A stretch of 64,000 nucleotides of DNA from JADJRG01 sp964474905 (lineage in GTDB: Bacteria; Myxococcota_A; Polyangia; Nannocystales; Nannocystaceae). Of the stretch, positions 30,770 to 41,476 are shown one piece after another; within the stretch, counting starts at the first letter, position 1; the number at the start of each line of letters is the position of its first letter. Location of the stretch: positions 1-64,000 of the forward strand of contig CAYYUP010000011.1 of NCBI GenBank assembly GCA_964474905.1. Reading direction: 5' to 3'. A model generated the notes under the pieces. The model had not been told where the DNA came from. It did not search any database and saw nothing but the letters and a program-made list of their open reading frames with translations. The translations under genes were made by a program, and so were the position numbers.

Positions 30770-30806
30770 CGTGTTGCTTGCTTCTGAAATTCGCGTTCGA
30801 GAGAGG

Positions 30807-32113
30807 CTAGCCCTGCTCAAAACAATAGAACATTCCGCCGGCTCCGCAGATCGTCTGCCATTCGTCATCGGTCCACTTTGTGTCAGTAAAGCCGGCGCTG
30901 CCCTGGCGTGTGAAGATATCGACCGCGTTTGAGGTCCAATTCTCGCAATTCTCGCCATCTCCCCAAGACTCACCATTTGGCTGAGTCGCTGTCCACACCG
31001 GGTACATGTCGAGTAGGGTGCCGCTTAGGGTCCGGTTGATGCCATTTTGTAGGGTGCCGTCGGTGAGGTCTTCCCAGTTCTCCGCGACGACCTCTCCTGT
31101 AACCATGACGTAGCGACCGCTCGAGTGGAAGAAGCGATCGGCAGGCGATTTTTTATCATCGCTGAGCCACGCTTTGAAATTCTGGAAATTTGCGTAGCCA
31201 TAGCTCATTGCGGTCTTGCGGCAGACGTTGTCGGCCCCGTAGAGTGAAAGGAAACCCTTTGGCGGGAGAGCCTTCTCGGTGAGGAAGACCAGTCGATCCC
31301 GAATGCACTGATCGTTACAGCCATCATCCGGGATGTCATTGCCATCATCACATTCTTCGATGCCTTCGTGGAGGACCCCATCACCGCATTTGGCAGCAAC
31401 GCAGGCCGTCAGACAGGCGTCGCTGTTGTCTTGGTTGCCGTCATCACAGTCCTCTGAACCATTATAGACATATCCGTCGCCGCAGGTCGCGGGCTGGCAG
31501 CTTCCGGGGCAAGCGTCGTTGTCATCCGGGTTGCCGTCGTCACAGGTCTCGCCTGGATCGATGACGCCATCGCCGCAGAAGGGAAAACGGCAATTCGAGG
31601 GGCATTCGTCGCCGTCGTCGAGGTTGCCGTCGTCGCAGTCTTCATGCTCAGGATCGAGCTGTCCGTCGCCACAAGTCGAGAGCAGCAGACAATTAGAGGA
31701 ACAGCCCCCCATACCGTCCGGGGTATTCTTGTTGTCCGGGCCGTCGTCGCACTGCTCTTCGTCGATGTAGACAAAACCATCCCCGCAGGAGGCGAGTGTG
31801 CAGAAGAGCGTGCAGGCGCCTTGGTCGGAGTTGTTGGCCCCCAAGTCGCATTGCTCGGGGTCATCGAGCACTCCGTTGCCGCAACCGAGTTTTTTGCAAT
31901 CGATCGTACAGAACCCATTTCCGTTTGCAGAACCCTCGTCGCATTCCTCGCCCTCATTTAGGATATTGTTGCCACAGGTGTACAAGAAGGGGTTTTCCTC
32001 GGTGCAGGAACCGAGGCACACGGCTCCGAGGAGCGCCGCGACTATCGCGCTGCGCTTTGCTCGGTGATGACGGCTTGCTCCCTGCGGACGGCGAGTTCTG
32101 CTTTGGGCGTTGG

Positions 32114-32120
<7 letters not shown>
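30807..32120 (-). CDS. Lipoprotein with seven DUF4215 repeats and a DUF1554 C-terminal domain
   Basis: The 437-residue product starts at ATG 32120, which overlaps the stop of the upstream gene by seven bases (translational coupling). Lipobox CLGSC gives lipidated Cys39. Seven repeats span about 50-270. The rest (RLVFLTEKALPPKGFLSLYG, ADNVCRKTAMSYGYANFQNF, KAWLSDDKKSPADRFF, ending FYCFEQG) matches DUF1554, the domain of leptospiral endostatin-like outer-membrane lipoproteins (Len), which bind host matrix or complement factors. In a free-living bacterium the ligand is unknown. Confidence 0.85.
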
Positions 32121-33340
<1,220 letters not shown>

Positions 33341-33639
33341 TGCTTCGGTGATCGGCCGGTGGGACCAGTCGTTGCGGACCGATGCGAATTTTTGTAACCG
33401 AGCCCTTCGTTTTTAGATAGGCCAATTATGCGCATGCTTTAAAATCGCCTAAATCAGGACTATTCGGGACCGTACTCCCATTTTCAAGTTCTCAAACCAT
33501 GGAAATGCGGGAAATCCGCAGGAAAAGAAACATCAACTTTGAATTAGAAATGTACCCGGGGAAATCACGCACATCACGATGCGGGAACTCCGCGAGGTTC
33601 TGCCGCGCCAGATCTCGAGCACGACGAGCGCAGCACTGA
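33341..33639. other. AT-richer intergenic region with two similar stem-loops
   Basis: No gene. Two short related hairpins, TGCGG-GAAAT-CCGCA (33506-33520) and TGCGG-GAACT-CCGCG (33580-33594), lie 74 bases apart; they could be regulator sites. The upstream region of the leftward lipoprotein pair (33341-33430) is included. Confidence 0.4.
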
Positions 33640-33810
33640 GGGCATAACTACAACCATGAGCTGGATCCAGAGCAGTGCGAGGCGGCGGATGGTTGGTATT
33701 TTGTCGACGAAGAACGGCGTGAGGTGCAGCTCTGCGGCGCAGCCTGCCGGGCATTCAAAATCGAGGGGCAGGGCGAGGTTTTTGTCAGTCTCGAGAAGCT
33801 ATCGTGTTGA
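33640..33810 (+). pseudogene. C-terminal remnant of a myxobacterial vWA-type secreted protein
   Basis: After a TGA at 33637 the frame reads GHNYNHELDPEQCEAADGWY, then FVDEERREVQLCGAACRAFK and ends VFVSLEKLSC. The pattern C...GWYyDd...i.LC...C......v...C is the common C-terminal end of myxobacterial von Willebrand A-domain lipoproteins. No start or body is present, so this is a 3' remnant. Confidence 0.5.
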
Positions 33811-33913
33811 GAGTTGTATGTGGGTTGTATCGACACTTTCCTATTACGAAGGCCCATGAGGGTATTCGTAAGTCGCTCCACTGTGCGGTTTTGGAGGGAA
33901 CACTATGCCGACG

Positions 33914-35530
33914 TCAACGACTCGGGAGCCTACGTTCGCGGAGCCTAAACGCGATCTCTGCGAGTTCGCTGTCGAGGTTTGCGTCTAGACGTTCGCCGAG
34001 AAAGAAGAGCTTGGAGAGCTGGTAGGCGGCCATTTCGGGCTCGCTTTGGGCGAGGGCGACGAGGCTCTGCACGGTCGGGTGTGCGGCGTTTAAGACCAGG
34101 GTGCGTCTTCGCGAGAAGAAACTCGAACCGAGGGCGCGAGCTTCGCTTAAGTCCTCGATCTCGCCGGCCTTGCGCTGAGTGATCGCGACCCAGTTGTGGA
34201 TCGTCGATTCGGGATCCGAGAAGCGGGCAAGCTCGACACTGTGGATCTTTGCGCCGTGCTCTTTCAGGAGCCGCAGCACTGCGGCCGCGAGAGGTCGCCA
34301 GTGGTCGGCTTCGGGACCGTCGCGGGCTGGCTCGGGGAGGCAGAAGCGGGTGCCGACGGCGATCGCCGGTGGACCCTCGAAGCTGGCCAGAAGGACATGC
34401 ACAGGAGCGTCGGGGGGGGCCAGGATCACCAGCCTGTCGCTGGCCTCGACGGCGTCGGTGAGGGCCGTACGCCCGCTCGCCAGCAGGGGGCGATGTTCGC
34501 TGGAAAAGCTCCGCATGAGGGCTCGCAGGGGGAGCTCCTTGCCCGAAGGCGTAAACGCGACGGTCCTGCGGAGAGGCTTGCCGGTGAGGGGACCGCGGTT
34601 GCTGTGCCAGACGCCAGCCCGGTAGAGATAGCGCAGGCGCTCGTCGCTCGGTGGGTTTTTCAGTGCCTCTTCGATCGCCGAAAACACCGCCTCGAGGAGG
34701 GGCCCGTGCACCAGCTCTCGCAGCCGTCGATAGACCTTAAAGTAGGCCTCGTCTTGGATCACATTGTCGCGGGTCAGCGTGTGCTCGAGCAGGTCTGAGG
34801 AGATTTTATACGCGAGCCCAGGGTAGTCCTTGTCCTTGTCCTCGAGCAGTGTGAGGCCGCGGTTGTAGAGCCCCGAGAACGTGGCGCCATCCTCTGGGTG
34901 ACCGACGACAAAGGTCGAGGCACTGTCCTCTTCGCGGATCTTGAGCGGCGCCGCGAGATCAAAGGGTTCTGTGAGTAGTTCGTCGTGGAAGCGGACTTCG
35001 CCGCGCACGTGCTTGCACCAATAGCGGATCGTCGCGCGTGAGCGTTGCAGCAGTGACTCGTGCTCTTTTTGGGTGGTGCGCTTGTAGATCCGCACCTTGG
35101 TGCCGTCGACAGGTTGTTCCAGGCGGCGGAGCTCAAACTTGTGGTCGGCGGTGAAGAGCACCCGCCAATGCTCGCCCTCGCGGGATGTATCGACGCAGAC
35201 CAGCTCGGGCTCGATCGCGAAAATCGATACAAAGCCGATGCCAAATTTACCGATCTTGGTGCGGTCGCCGTCTTTTGAGGAGGAGAAGAGACGAGTCAGC
35301 CGCTTCTCGATGATCTCGCGGGTCATGCCGCCGCCCCAGTCGTCGATGTGGATGATCGTGACGCCGCTGTCGTCGTTATCTGACTCATGGGTCAGGTAAA
35401 TTTCGATCTCCTCGGAGCCGGCATCGAGCGCGTTCTGGATGATCTCTCGGTAAAACGAGAGCGGATCGGCGAACTGGTGGATCAGCTTGTCGAGGGCATC
35501 CGAGACCTTCAACTCTGCGGGCGCAGACAT
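33914..35530 (-). CDS. HSP90-family (HtpG-like) chaperone ATPase
   Basis: The 538-residue protein starts MSAPAELKVSDALDKLIHQF. The GHKL ATP-binding motifs are present: FYREIIQNALDAG (N-box), IDDWGGGM (G1), GKFGIGFVSIF (G2 region) and GTKVRI (G3). It is about 85 residues shorter than E. coli HtpG and the middle/C-terminal parts are divergent, so I call it HtpG-like rather than htpG. The frame is open 70 codons upstream, but ATG 35530 is the first Met that fits the family. It is the last gene of a leftward run after the kynureninase-like gene (116-bp gap). Cytoplasmic. Confidence 0.8.
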   Translation of the reverse strand: MSAPAELKVSDALDKLIHQFADPLSFYREIIQNALDAGSEEIEIYLTHESDNDDSGVTIIHIDDWGGGMTREIIEKRLTRLFSSSKDGDRTKIGKFGIGFVSIFAIEPELVCVDTSREGEHWRVLFTADHKFELRRLEQPVDGTKVRIYKRTTQKEHESLLQRSRATIRYWCKHVRGEVRFHDELLTEPFDLAAPLKIREEDSASTFVVGHPEDGATFSGLYNRGLTLLEDKDKDYPGLAYKISSDLLEHTLTRDNVIQDEAYFKVYRRLRELVHGPLLEAVFSAIEEALKNPPSDERLRYLYRAGVWHSNRGPLTGKPLRRTVAFTPSGKELPLRALMRSFSSEHRPLLASGRTALTDAVEASDRLVILAPPDAPVHVLLASFEGPPAIAVGTRFCLPEPARDGPEADHWRPLAAAVLRLLKEHGAKIHSVELARFSDPESTIHNWVAITQRKAGEIEDLSEARALGSSFFSRRRTLVLNAAHPTVQSLVALAQSEPEMAAYQLSKLFFLGERLDANLDSELAEIAFRLRERRLPSR

Positions 35531-35646
35531 CGTTGGCGATGCTACCAGGAGGCCGCCGGTCGGTCCCTCCGGGGCTCGCTCGCGGCGCGATATGCCCATA
35601 TCGGCCGTTGTTTGGCGTTTGGGCGGAGAACTGACAAAGGCGCGCC

Positions 35647-36819
35647 TCAGCCGGACTTGGCGAGTTCGATGATGCGGGCCATCATGCGCTCGACTTCGGC
35701 CTCGGTTGTGTAGAAATGCGGTCCCAGACGGAGCCCGCACTTGGGGCGCCAGTCGAGCTTGTAACGCTCGGCGACGAGCTGCGTGCAGGCGGCCTCGGAG
35801 GTCTTGAAGTCGATGGCGACAAAGCCCGATCGGCGGCTGTCGTCGGTGGGCGAGTGCACGGTGAGACCTGCCTCTTGGGCCCGGTTGATGATGATCCGCG
35901 AGAGCGCCAGGTTGTGGGCGCGGATCCTCGGCACGCCGATTTCGAGGAGGTTTTTGTAGGCCGCGCGGGCGACGTAGTAAGCGGGGATCGACGGGGTGCC
36001 GCCCATGAAGCGCCAGTTGTTGGGGGAGTAGGCGATCGGTGCGGGCTCAAAACTAAAGGGGCGGGCGTGGCCGAGCCAGCCGGTGATCCGCGGATTCAGA
36101 CGCTCGCGGAGTTCGGGCTTCATCCACATGAAGGCGGTGCCAGGGCCCCCACAGAGCCATTTATGGCTGCCGGCGACGACGATGTCGGCACCCCATTCGG
36201 TGACGTCGATCGGCACCACGCCGACGGTCTGGTAGGCGTCGACCATGACCAAGGCGCCGACTTCGTGGGCCCTGTCGCAGATCGCCTTGACGTCCTGCAG
36301 TGCACCCGAGACATAGATCCCGTGGGAAATCGGCACGATCAGGGTTTGCTCGTCGATGGCCTCGAGCATGCGCTCGGTTGGTACGGTCATGCCGTCGTCG
36401 GAGGGCACGAGCTCTAGGCGCGCGCCTAGATCGCGGTGGCGCTCCCAAACGTAGATCACGTTGGGAAACTGCAGCGCCTCCATGACGACCTTGTTGCGGT
36501 GGCCAGAGAAGTCAAAACACGAGGCGATTTGGGCCTGAAAAAAGGCGACGTTTTGGTTGAGGATCGTCTGTCCCGCGGGTGCACCGATGAACTGGGCGGC
36601 GGCGTCGCTGACCTCGTCGACGGTCCGTATCCACTCGCCCCAAACCTCGACGCCCTCGGCGGCCCAATCCTCTGTGTAGCGGAGCAGCGCCTCCTTTGCC
36701 TGCCGCGGCATCGCCCCCATGCTGTTTGAATTCATGTAGGTGGTATCGGCGAGGATCGGGTAGTGCTCGCGGTAGCGGGCGAGGCTCGGGTCGAGGGCGG
36801 GCGTTGACTTCGGGTCCAT
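35647..36819 (-). CDS. Class V aminotransferase fold enzyme, kynureninase-like
   Basis: This 390-residue PLP enzyme (fold type I) has the PLP Lys in VVAGSHKWLCGGPGTAFMW, the Asp that contacts the pyridine nitrogen in VMVDAYQTVGVVPID, and kynureninase-like features (YMNSNSMGAMP near 28-38, RFMGGTPSIPAYY). Kynureninase cleaves kynurenine to anthranilate and Ala; related class V enzymes have other substrates, and no kyn genes are adjacent. It starts 15 bases after the upstream gene's stop, in a run with gcvT-gcvH. Confidence 0.8.
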   Translation of the reverse strand: MDPKSTPALDPSLARYREHYPILADTTYMNSNSMGAMPRQAKEALLRYTEDWAAEGVEVWGEWIRTVDEVSDAAAQFIGAPAGQTILNQNVAFFQAQIASCFDFSGHRNKVVMEALQFPNVIYVWERHRDLGARLELVPSDDGMTVPTERMLEAIDEQTLIVPISHGIYVSGALQDVKAICDRAHEVGALVMVDAYQTVGVVPIDVTEWGADIVVAGSHKWLCGGPGTAFMWMKPELRERLNPRITGWLGHARPFSFEPAPIAYSPNNWRFMGGTPSIPAYYVARAAYKNLLEIGVPRIRAHNLALSRIIINRAQEAGLTVHSPTDDSRRSGFVAIDFKTSEAACTQLVAERYKLDWRPKCGLRLGPHFYTTEAEVERMMARIIELAKSG

Positions 36820-36834
36820 GGTCGGTCTGCCTTT

Positions 36835-37830
36835 TTAGTTTTTCGGGCGGGTGTAGGGGGCGAAGGTTTGATGGCTCATTCGGCGGCGGTTAAGGGCCCG
36901 CAGCTCGGCATCGGAGTAGGCGTTTGCGTGGCCCTTGGGCAGCGTCGTGTGGATGAAATGTTCGATGGTTCGACGGGCCTGTTCGGCGGTTTTGATCCGG
37001 GCGCGATCGATCTCGGAGAGCGCCTCTTCGGGCACGTCGCCGGAGTCGACGGCAAAGGTCTCGTCGCATTCGTCCCAGCGCTGAAAGAGCAGGGCGCGGC
37101 GCTCGGATTGACTGAGCGAGGTCTCGGCCCAGAGGCCCTCTAGTTGGCCCCCTAGCTGGTCGAGCCGAAGCGCAAGCAACTCGCGGGTGTAGCTAATCGC
37201 GAGGGCGATACGGATCTCGCGGGTGCGGGCGAGCAGTTCGGCCTTGACCCGGGCGTTGCGGTCGATGCCCTGCAATGCCATGACCCACTCGGCGGGGCCG
37301 GTGAGCGACATGCCCATCGGCCCAAAAAGCCCGCGAGGCAGGCCGCCAAAGGCTCCGCGTTGGCCATTAGACCTGTCGGGGCGGCGCCATCGATCGGCGA
37401 AGTACACCGTGCCGTCGCGGTTAAACGTGGCTGTAAAACGCTTGTAGGGATCGATGTAGAGGTAGGAACCGTCGTGCTGGCGGCGCAGGCCGAGGTTCTT
37501 GCGATCGCGGCCACGGGCCGATTCGGGCATCGGTCCGCTGAAGTCCAGACGCGGCGGCGGCAGGGATTTTGGACCCTCCGGGCGGACGCTTTTGGCCGGG
37601 TTTTTGACCGTGTCTTTGGCCGTGTTGGAACTCGGATGTTTGGCGCCGCTGCCCGGGCGTTCATCCAGGCTCTGAGTCTGGCTTTGAGTCTGTGTTGGGC
37701 TCGGTCGCAGGGGCCCTTCGACGGGCGGGCTCGCTCGGGCGCTGCCGGCCGTGAGCACGTGGAGTCCCGCGAGAGCGCCGATGAGGGCGCCCTTTCGCAG
37801 GAGGGCCGGCAGCGGACGACCGGTCACCAC
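36835..37830 (-). CDS. Exported hypothetical protein
   Basis: The 331-residue product uses a GTG start one base from the gcvH stop, so it is co-translated. Residues 1-33 form a Sec signal (ALIGALAGLHVLTAGSARAS, likely cleavage after ARA). A Pro/Ser/Gln/Lys linker follows (about 35-95), then a conserved-looking block GSYLYIDPYKRFTATFNRDG-TVYFADRWRRPDR, and a helical C-terminal half. No family recognised; the block reads like a short beta-hairpin domain. Confidence 0.7.
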   Translation of the reverse strand: MVTGRPLPALLRKGALIGALAGLHVLTAGSARASPPVEGPLRPSPTQTQSQTQSLDERPGSGAKHPSSNTAKDTVKNPAKSVRPEGPKSLPPPRLDFSGPMPESARGRDRKNLGLRRQHDGSYLYIDPYKRFTATFNRDGTVYFADRWRRPDRSNGQRGAFGGLPRGLFGPMGMSLTGPAEWVMALQGIDRNARVKAELLARTREIRIALAISYTRELLALRLDQLGGQLEGLWAETSLSQSERRALLFQRWDECDETFAVDSGDVPEEALSEIDRARIKTAEQARRTIEHFIHTTLPKGHANAYSDAELRALNRRRMSHQTFAPYTRPKN

Positions 37831-37831
37831 T

Positions 37832-38224
37832 TCAGTCCGCGTTGACCACGTACGCGCGATAGGCCTCGGCGTTCATCAGGGCGTCGATTTGGGACGCGTT
37901 GCTGGCCTTGAGTTTGAGCAACCAACCTTCGCCGTAGGGATCTTGGTTGACCTGCTCGGGGGCGTCGAGCAGCGCCTCGTTGACCTCGCTGACCTCGCCG
38001 TCGACCGGCGAGAAGAGTTCGGAGACCGCCTTGACGGAGTCGATGTCACCGGCGCGCTCACCTGCGGTGACGCTCTCACCGACCTCGGGCAGGGTGAGCA
38101 TGGTGATGTCGCCGAGCTGCTCGATGGCGTGCGAAGTGATGCCGATGATCAGGGTCTCGCCGTCGCGGCGGATCCACTCGTGCTCCTTGGTGTAGAGGAG
38201 ATCCGCGGGGATGGAGTCAGTCAT
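37832..38224 (-). CDS. gcvH: Glycine cleavage system H protein
   Basis: The 130-residue lipoyl carrier of the glycine cleavage complex starts at ATG 38224 (MTDSIPADLLYTKEHEWIRR). The lipoyl Lys is in GDIDSVKAVSELFSPVDGEV, and NQDPYGEGWLLKLK is the conserved C-terminal block. It shuttles the methylamine of glycine between the P, T and L proteins in the cytoplasm. It follows gcvT by 43 bases; gcvP is not in the window. Confidence 0.96.
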   Translation of the reverse strand: MTDSIPADLLYTKEHEWIRRDGETLIIGITSHAIEQLGDITMLTLPEVGESVTAGERAGDIDSVKAVSELFSPVDGEVSEVNEALLDAPEQVNQDPYGEGWLLKLKASNASQIDALMNAEAYRAYVVNAD

Positions 38225-38267
38225 GGTGCTTTCGCCTGGTTCCTGGTTTTGGGTGTGTGGAGTTGGC

Positions 38268-39383
38268 TCAAGAGGCGGGGCTCGGTCGGCGGTAGAAGGG
38301 CCCCTTGACGATTTTGGCGGTGAGCACCTGCTTGCGCTGGCGGATCCGCAGGGTGGCGCCGATCTTGCCACGCGCTTTGGGAACATAGCCGAGACCGATG
38401 GAGCCGCCGACGGTTGGGGCGACGCCGCCGCTGGTGACACGGCCGATGACGACATCGTCCTCACCGAGGATCTCGGCGCCGGCGCGGATGATGCCGCGCG
38501 AGGTCACCTTAAAGCCGACCAGCTTACGCGTGAGCCCGGCGGCCTTTTGTCGGAGTAGGGCATCGGCGCCGATGAAGGGTACACCGGCCTCGACCTTCGC
38601 GAGCTTGACGACCCAACCCAGACCGGCCTCGAGGGGGCTGGTGGTTGCGTCGATGTCGTTGCCGTAGAGGGAGAGGCGGGCCTCCAGGCGCAGGGTGTCG
38701 CGGGCGCCGAGACCAATCGGCGCGGCGCCGGCATCGATGAGCGCGCGCCAGACGGTGGGGGCTTCGGTGGCGGCGATGAAGAGTTCGAAGCCGTCCTCGC
38801 CGGTGTAGCCGGTGCGGGCCGCGAGGATCGGCACGTCGGCCAGGCGCCCGGGGGCAAAGCCAAAGGGGCGCACCTCCGCGAGCGTCTCGCCGCCCAGGCG
38901 AGCTACTAACGCGACCGCCTCGGGACCCTGCACAGCGATCAGCGCGGTCTCGTCGGAGCGGTTGATGATCTCGCAGAGCTCGCTCGCGTGGGCCCGAAAA
39001 TGATCGAAATCCTTGGCGATGTTGGAGGCGTTGACGACGATGCGGAGCCGGTCCGCGGCGAAGCGGTAGACGATGCAATCATCGACGATGCCGCCGTCGG
39101 GGTAGCAAATGGTGGTGTAGAGAGCGCGGCCGTTTTCTAGGCGAGCGGCGTCGTTAGTGATCAGCCGCTGGATCGCCGCGAGTGCGTTGGTGCCGACAAA
39201 ATCGATCTCACCCATGTGGGAGACATCAAAGATGCCGACGTGCTCGCGGACGCTGCGGTGTTCGGCAAGGATGCCCTCGTATTGGACCGGCATGTGCCAG
39301 CCGCCAAAGTCGACCATCCGGGCGCCGCTGTGGACGTGTTGGTCGTGAAGGGGGGTCGCTTGAAGCTCGGAGGAGTGGGCCAC
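38268..39383 (-). CDS. gcvT: Glycine cleavage system T protein (aminomethyltransferase)
   Basis: The T protein transfers the methylene of H-bound methylamine to tetrahydrofolate, releasing ammonia. GTG 39383 follows GAGGTG at six bases and gives 371 residues, the usual length; the frame is open further upstream, where there is nothing family-like. Conserved parts: LHDQHVHSGARMVDFGGWHM, DVSHMGEIDF, TGYTGEDGFELF and GLGARDTLRLEARLSLYGND. It is the first gene of a leftward run gcvT-gcvH-exported protein-kynureninase-like gene. No glycine riboswitch is apparent upstream. Confidence 0.95.
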   Translation of the reverse strand: MAHSSELQATPLHDQHVHSGARMVDFGGWHMPVQYEGILAEHRSVREHVGIFDVSHMGEIDFVGTNALAAIQRLITNDAARLENGRALYTTICYPDGGIVDDCIVYRFAADRLRIVVNASNIAKDFDHFRAHASELCEIINRSDETALIAVQGPEAVALVARLGGETLAEVRPFGFAPGRLADVPILAARTGYTGEDGFELFIAATEAPTVWRALIDAGAAPIGLGARDTLRLEARLSLYGNDIDATTSPLEAGLGWVVKLAKVEAGVPFIGADALLRQKAAGLTRKLVGFKVTSRGIIRAGAEILGEDDVVIGRVTSGGVAPTVGGSIGLGYVPKARGKIGATLRIRQRKQVLTAKIVKGPFYRRPSPAS

Positions 39384-39528
39384 GTTTTCACCTCTTGGGT
39401 CGATCGCTGGAGTATCGAATTGTGGCGGTCGCCCGCAAGGACTGCCGACGCTTTGACGGGCGGCCGGTGCCAAAATACGGGGGCGGAAGCGGAATCGAAG
39501 TGCGCGCGCGATGTGCGCGCTTATTGCC

Positions 39529-39557
39529 TTGACACCCCTTGCCTGGGGCTCAACACT
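39529..39557 (+). promoter_or_regulatory. Possible sigma-70-type promoter of the DUF4365 pair
   Basis: TTGACA (39529-39534), a 17-base spacer with a CCCC/GGGG stem, then AACACT (39552-39557, a poor -10), 18 bases before ATG 39576. Upstream is a GCGCGC hairpin (about 39502-39520). Only the -35 is convincing. Confidence 0.3.
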
Positions 39558-39575
39558 GAGCGCGCAGGCAGCCTG

Positions 39576-40112
39576 ATGGGGATGACGAACAACGATATCG
39601 AAGCGGAGCTGAGCTACGCCTACCTCCACGCTGTCGCCAGTTGTGCGGGGGTCGCCTGTCAGGTCGCGGGGCGATCACACGATAACCTCGGCATCGATGC
39701 CACGCTCAGTGTGGTCCGCGACTTTGGCGAGGGCGCATCTCTCACGGATATCTCGATCCACGTCCAGCTTAAGGCGACTACGAAAAAGCCGACGGTGAAG
39801 GGCGGACGCCTCTCCTACTTTCTCAGAGATCGTGAGCATTACGATCGCCTGCGCGCGGGGTCTTCGTATCCGGCGCGGATCCTCGCGGTGCTTTTTCTTC
39901 CCGAGGGGCGCGAGCGCTGGCTCGAGCACTCGCCCGAGCAGCTCGCTCTTCGCCAAGGCGCGTACTGGGTGAGCCTGAAAGGCGCGCCGGAGAGTGACAA
40001 CGACTCTGGACAGACGGTCTATCTGCCGGATTCACAGTCGCTCTCTCCGGCTGGCATCACCGATCTCTTCCGACGAGTCGCGAGACGCGAGGAACTCCGC
40101 TATGTCGCTTGA
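39576..40112 (+). CDS. DUF4365 protein, predicted PD-(D/E)XK-type nuclease
   Basis: The 178-residue product starts at ATG 39576 (ATG 39582 is possible). The DUF4365 pattern is clear: E10 in the first helix (MTNNDIEAELSYAYLHAVAS), D41 in NLGIDATLSV, and Q64-x-K66 in ISIHVQLKATTKKP. That E-D-QxK arrangement matches PD-(D/E)XK endonuclease cores. DUF4365 proteins commonly sit in mobile or defence neighbourhoods; the substrate is unknown. The next gene starts inside this one (11-base overlap), so they are coupled. Confidence 0.8.
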   Translation: MGMTNNDIEAELSYAYLHAVASCAGVACQVAGRSHDNLGIDATLSVVRDFGEGASLTDISIHVQLKATTKKPTVKGGRLSYFLRDREHYDRLRAGSSYPARILAVLFLPEGRERWLEHSPEQLALRQGAYWVSLKGAPESDNDSGQTVYLPDSQSLSPAGITDLFRRVARREELRYVA

Positions 40113-41250
40113 TCCGCGCCATGCCGTGCTGGCTCGGTTGCGGCCCTTAGCCGTCCAGCTCTACGCCAAGTCGCGGGGCTGGGAGCCGCTGCTCTCACCT
40201 TCCGAGCGCTTCTGGCTCTTTCGTCATCCAGAGCACTCACTGCGTCAACTGCAGATCCCGATGGATGCCGATGATGTCGGCTTTGTCGAGGGCATGCAGG
40301 ATGTGCTTCGCCGGCTCGTCGAGATCGAAGGCCGGCCGCCGCAAGCGGTGCTCAGTGATCTGCAATGGCCCGATGCCGATACGCTGCGAGTCCGCGTTGT
40401 CAACGGCGAGTGCGCGACCGGCCAGCTCTCGCTCGCGGCCGACGTCGCGCTCCGTGAGGGCGCCCGTCGGGCTCTGCTCGCCGCCGCCTGTTCGGTCATC
40501 AACCCAGTCCGTTTTCATCCTAGGCTCAGTCGCAGCGAGCCCGATGCGTTGCTCTCGGCCTGTCGTGCCGGCCAGACCGAGTTCGGGAGCTATATCGTCA
40601 AGATCATCTGCCCCCTGCACGCGGTCGAAGGGGTCGATGACGATGTGCCTCCCTTCACGCGTCAGGTGACGACGCATCTGATGCGGGCTGTGGGCACGCT
40701 GGTCTCGCGGATCGAGCAGGGTCGCCTAGACGACTACGAAGCCGATGATGCCGGGCCGTTGAGCTGGAACCTCTGCGATGCACTGCTGCGCATGCAACCC
40801 GATCGCAATGAGGGGCGGATCGATCTGATGACGACTTGGGCCGCGGATCGCAAGCTGGCGCCGCCCTTGGCCGCGGAGGTGCCGTCGCGGGTGTCGATCA
40901 AGGCGGAGTACCTGCCAGAGATCGAGCAAGTCGCGAGGGTCCTCCGCCCCAATACCGGAGTTGCTCGGGAAGAGCAGCTTATCGGCACCGTCGAAGAACT
41001 CGCGGGCGCGGTTGGGGCGGACGGGCGTCGCTCCGGTGAGGTTGTTTTTTCGCTGCTCAAAAAAGACGGCGAAGAACTCCGTGCACGGGCGACTCTCGAT
41101 TCTACACAGTACAGTATCGCAATGCGGGCACATGCTAGAGGTGATGCCTATATTGTGCTTCGCGGTGTGATCCACCAGAGGCGGAGAATCAGCCGAATCG
41201 AGCCCCTGAATTTAGTGACACTGCTCGAGGATCCGGGTCGCTCGTCCTGA
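40102..41250 (+). CDS. Unknown protein translationally coupled to DUF4365
   Basis: The 382-residue product starts MSLDPRHAVLARLRPLAVQL, with GAGG nine bases before ATG 40102 inside the DUF4365 gene. No family recognised. The N-terminal two thirds are helical and acidic, without Walker or nuclease motifs that I can place. The C-terminal part (VEELAGAVGADGRRSGEVVF, LRARATLDSTQYSIAMRAHA, YIVLRGVIHQRRRISRIEPL) has the look of a small beta-barrel (OB-like) domain. Coupling to a nuclease-like partner suggests a sensor, regulator or immunity role (inference). Confidence 0.7.
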   Translation: MSLDPRHAVLARLRPLAVQLYAKSRGWEPLLSPSERFWLFRHPEHSLRQLQIPMDADDVGFVEGMQDVLRRLVEIEGRPPQAVLSDLQWPDADTLRVRVVNGECATGQLSLAADVALREGARRALLAAACSVINPVRFHPRLSRSEPDALLSACRAGQTEFGSYIVKIICPLHAVEGVDDDVPPFTRQVTTHLMRAVGTLVSRIEQGRLDDYEADDAGPLSWNLCDALLRMQPDRNEGRIDLMTTWAADRKLAPPLAAEVPSRVSIKAEYLPEIEQVARVLRPNTGVAREEQLIGTVEELAGAVGADGRRSGEVVFSLLKKDGEELRARATLDSTQYSIAMRAHARGDAYIVLRGVIHQRRRISRIEPLNLVTLLEDPGRSS

Positions 41251-41476
41251 GCGTCTGCTCGTAACCGTGCACGCTCCTCTTTAACTGCACATAGTTCATC
41301 TCTCCGCGGTCGAGGTTGTTGAGTGTGGAGCGAATCCTCCACATGCGCGCCGAAGTCGAACGCGAGGGCGTCAAGCCCCGGCTGCTTTCCCAGGAGCGAG
41401 ATTTAGTTGTCTACAAGGGCACGACTCCAGTGCATGCGGGCTTTCCCCGGGCGGGGTGGGCTGCTACAGATCCCCC

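Noticed and set aside
39384..39575. Glycine riboswitch in front of gcvT
   Set aside because: No glycine-aptamer core could be aligned on the leftward strand; only a GCGCGC hairpin is present.
41251..41476. Short frames on both strands between the DUF4365 pair and the lipoprotein
   Set aside because: No motif, no ribosome site, and they overlap each other; the 226-bp gap is treated as intergenic.
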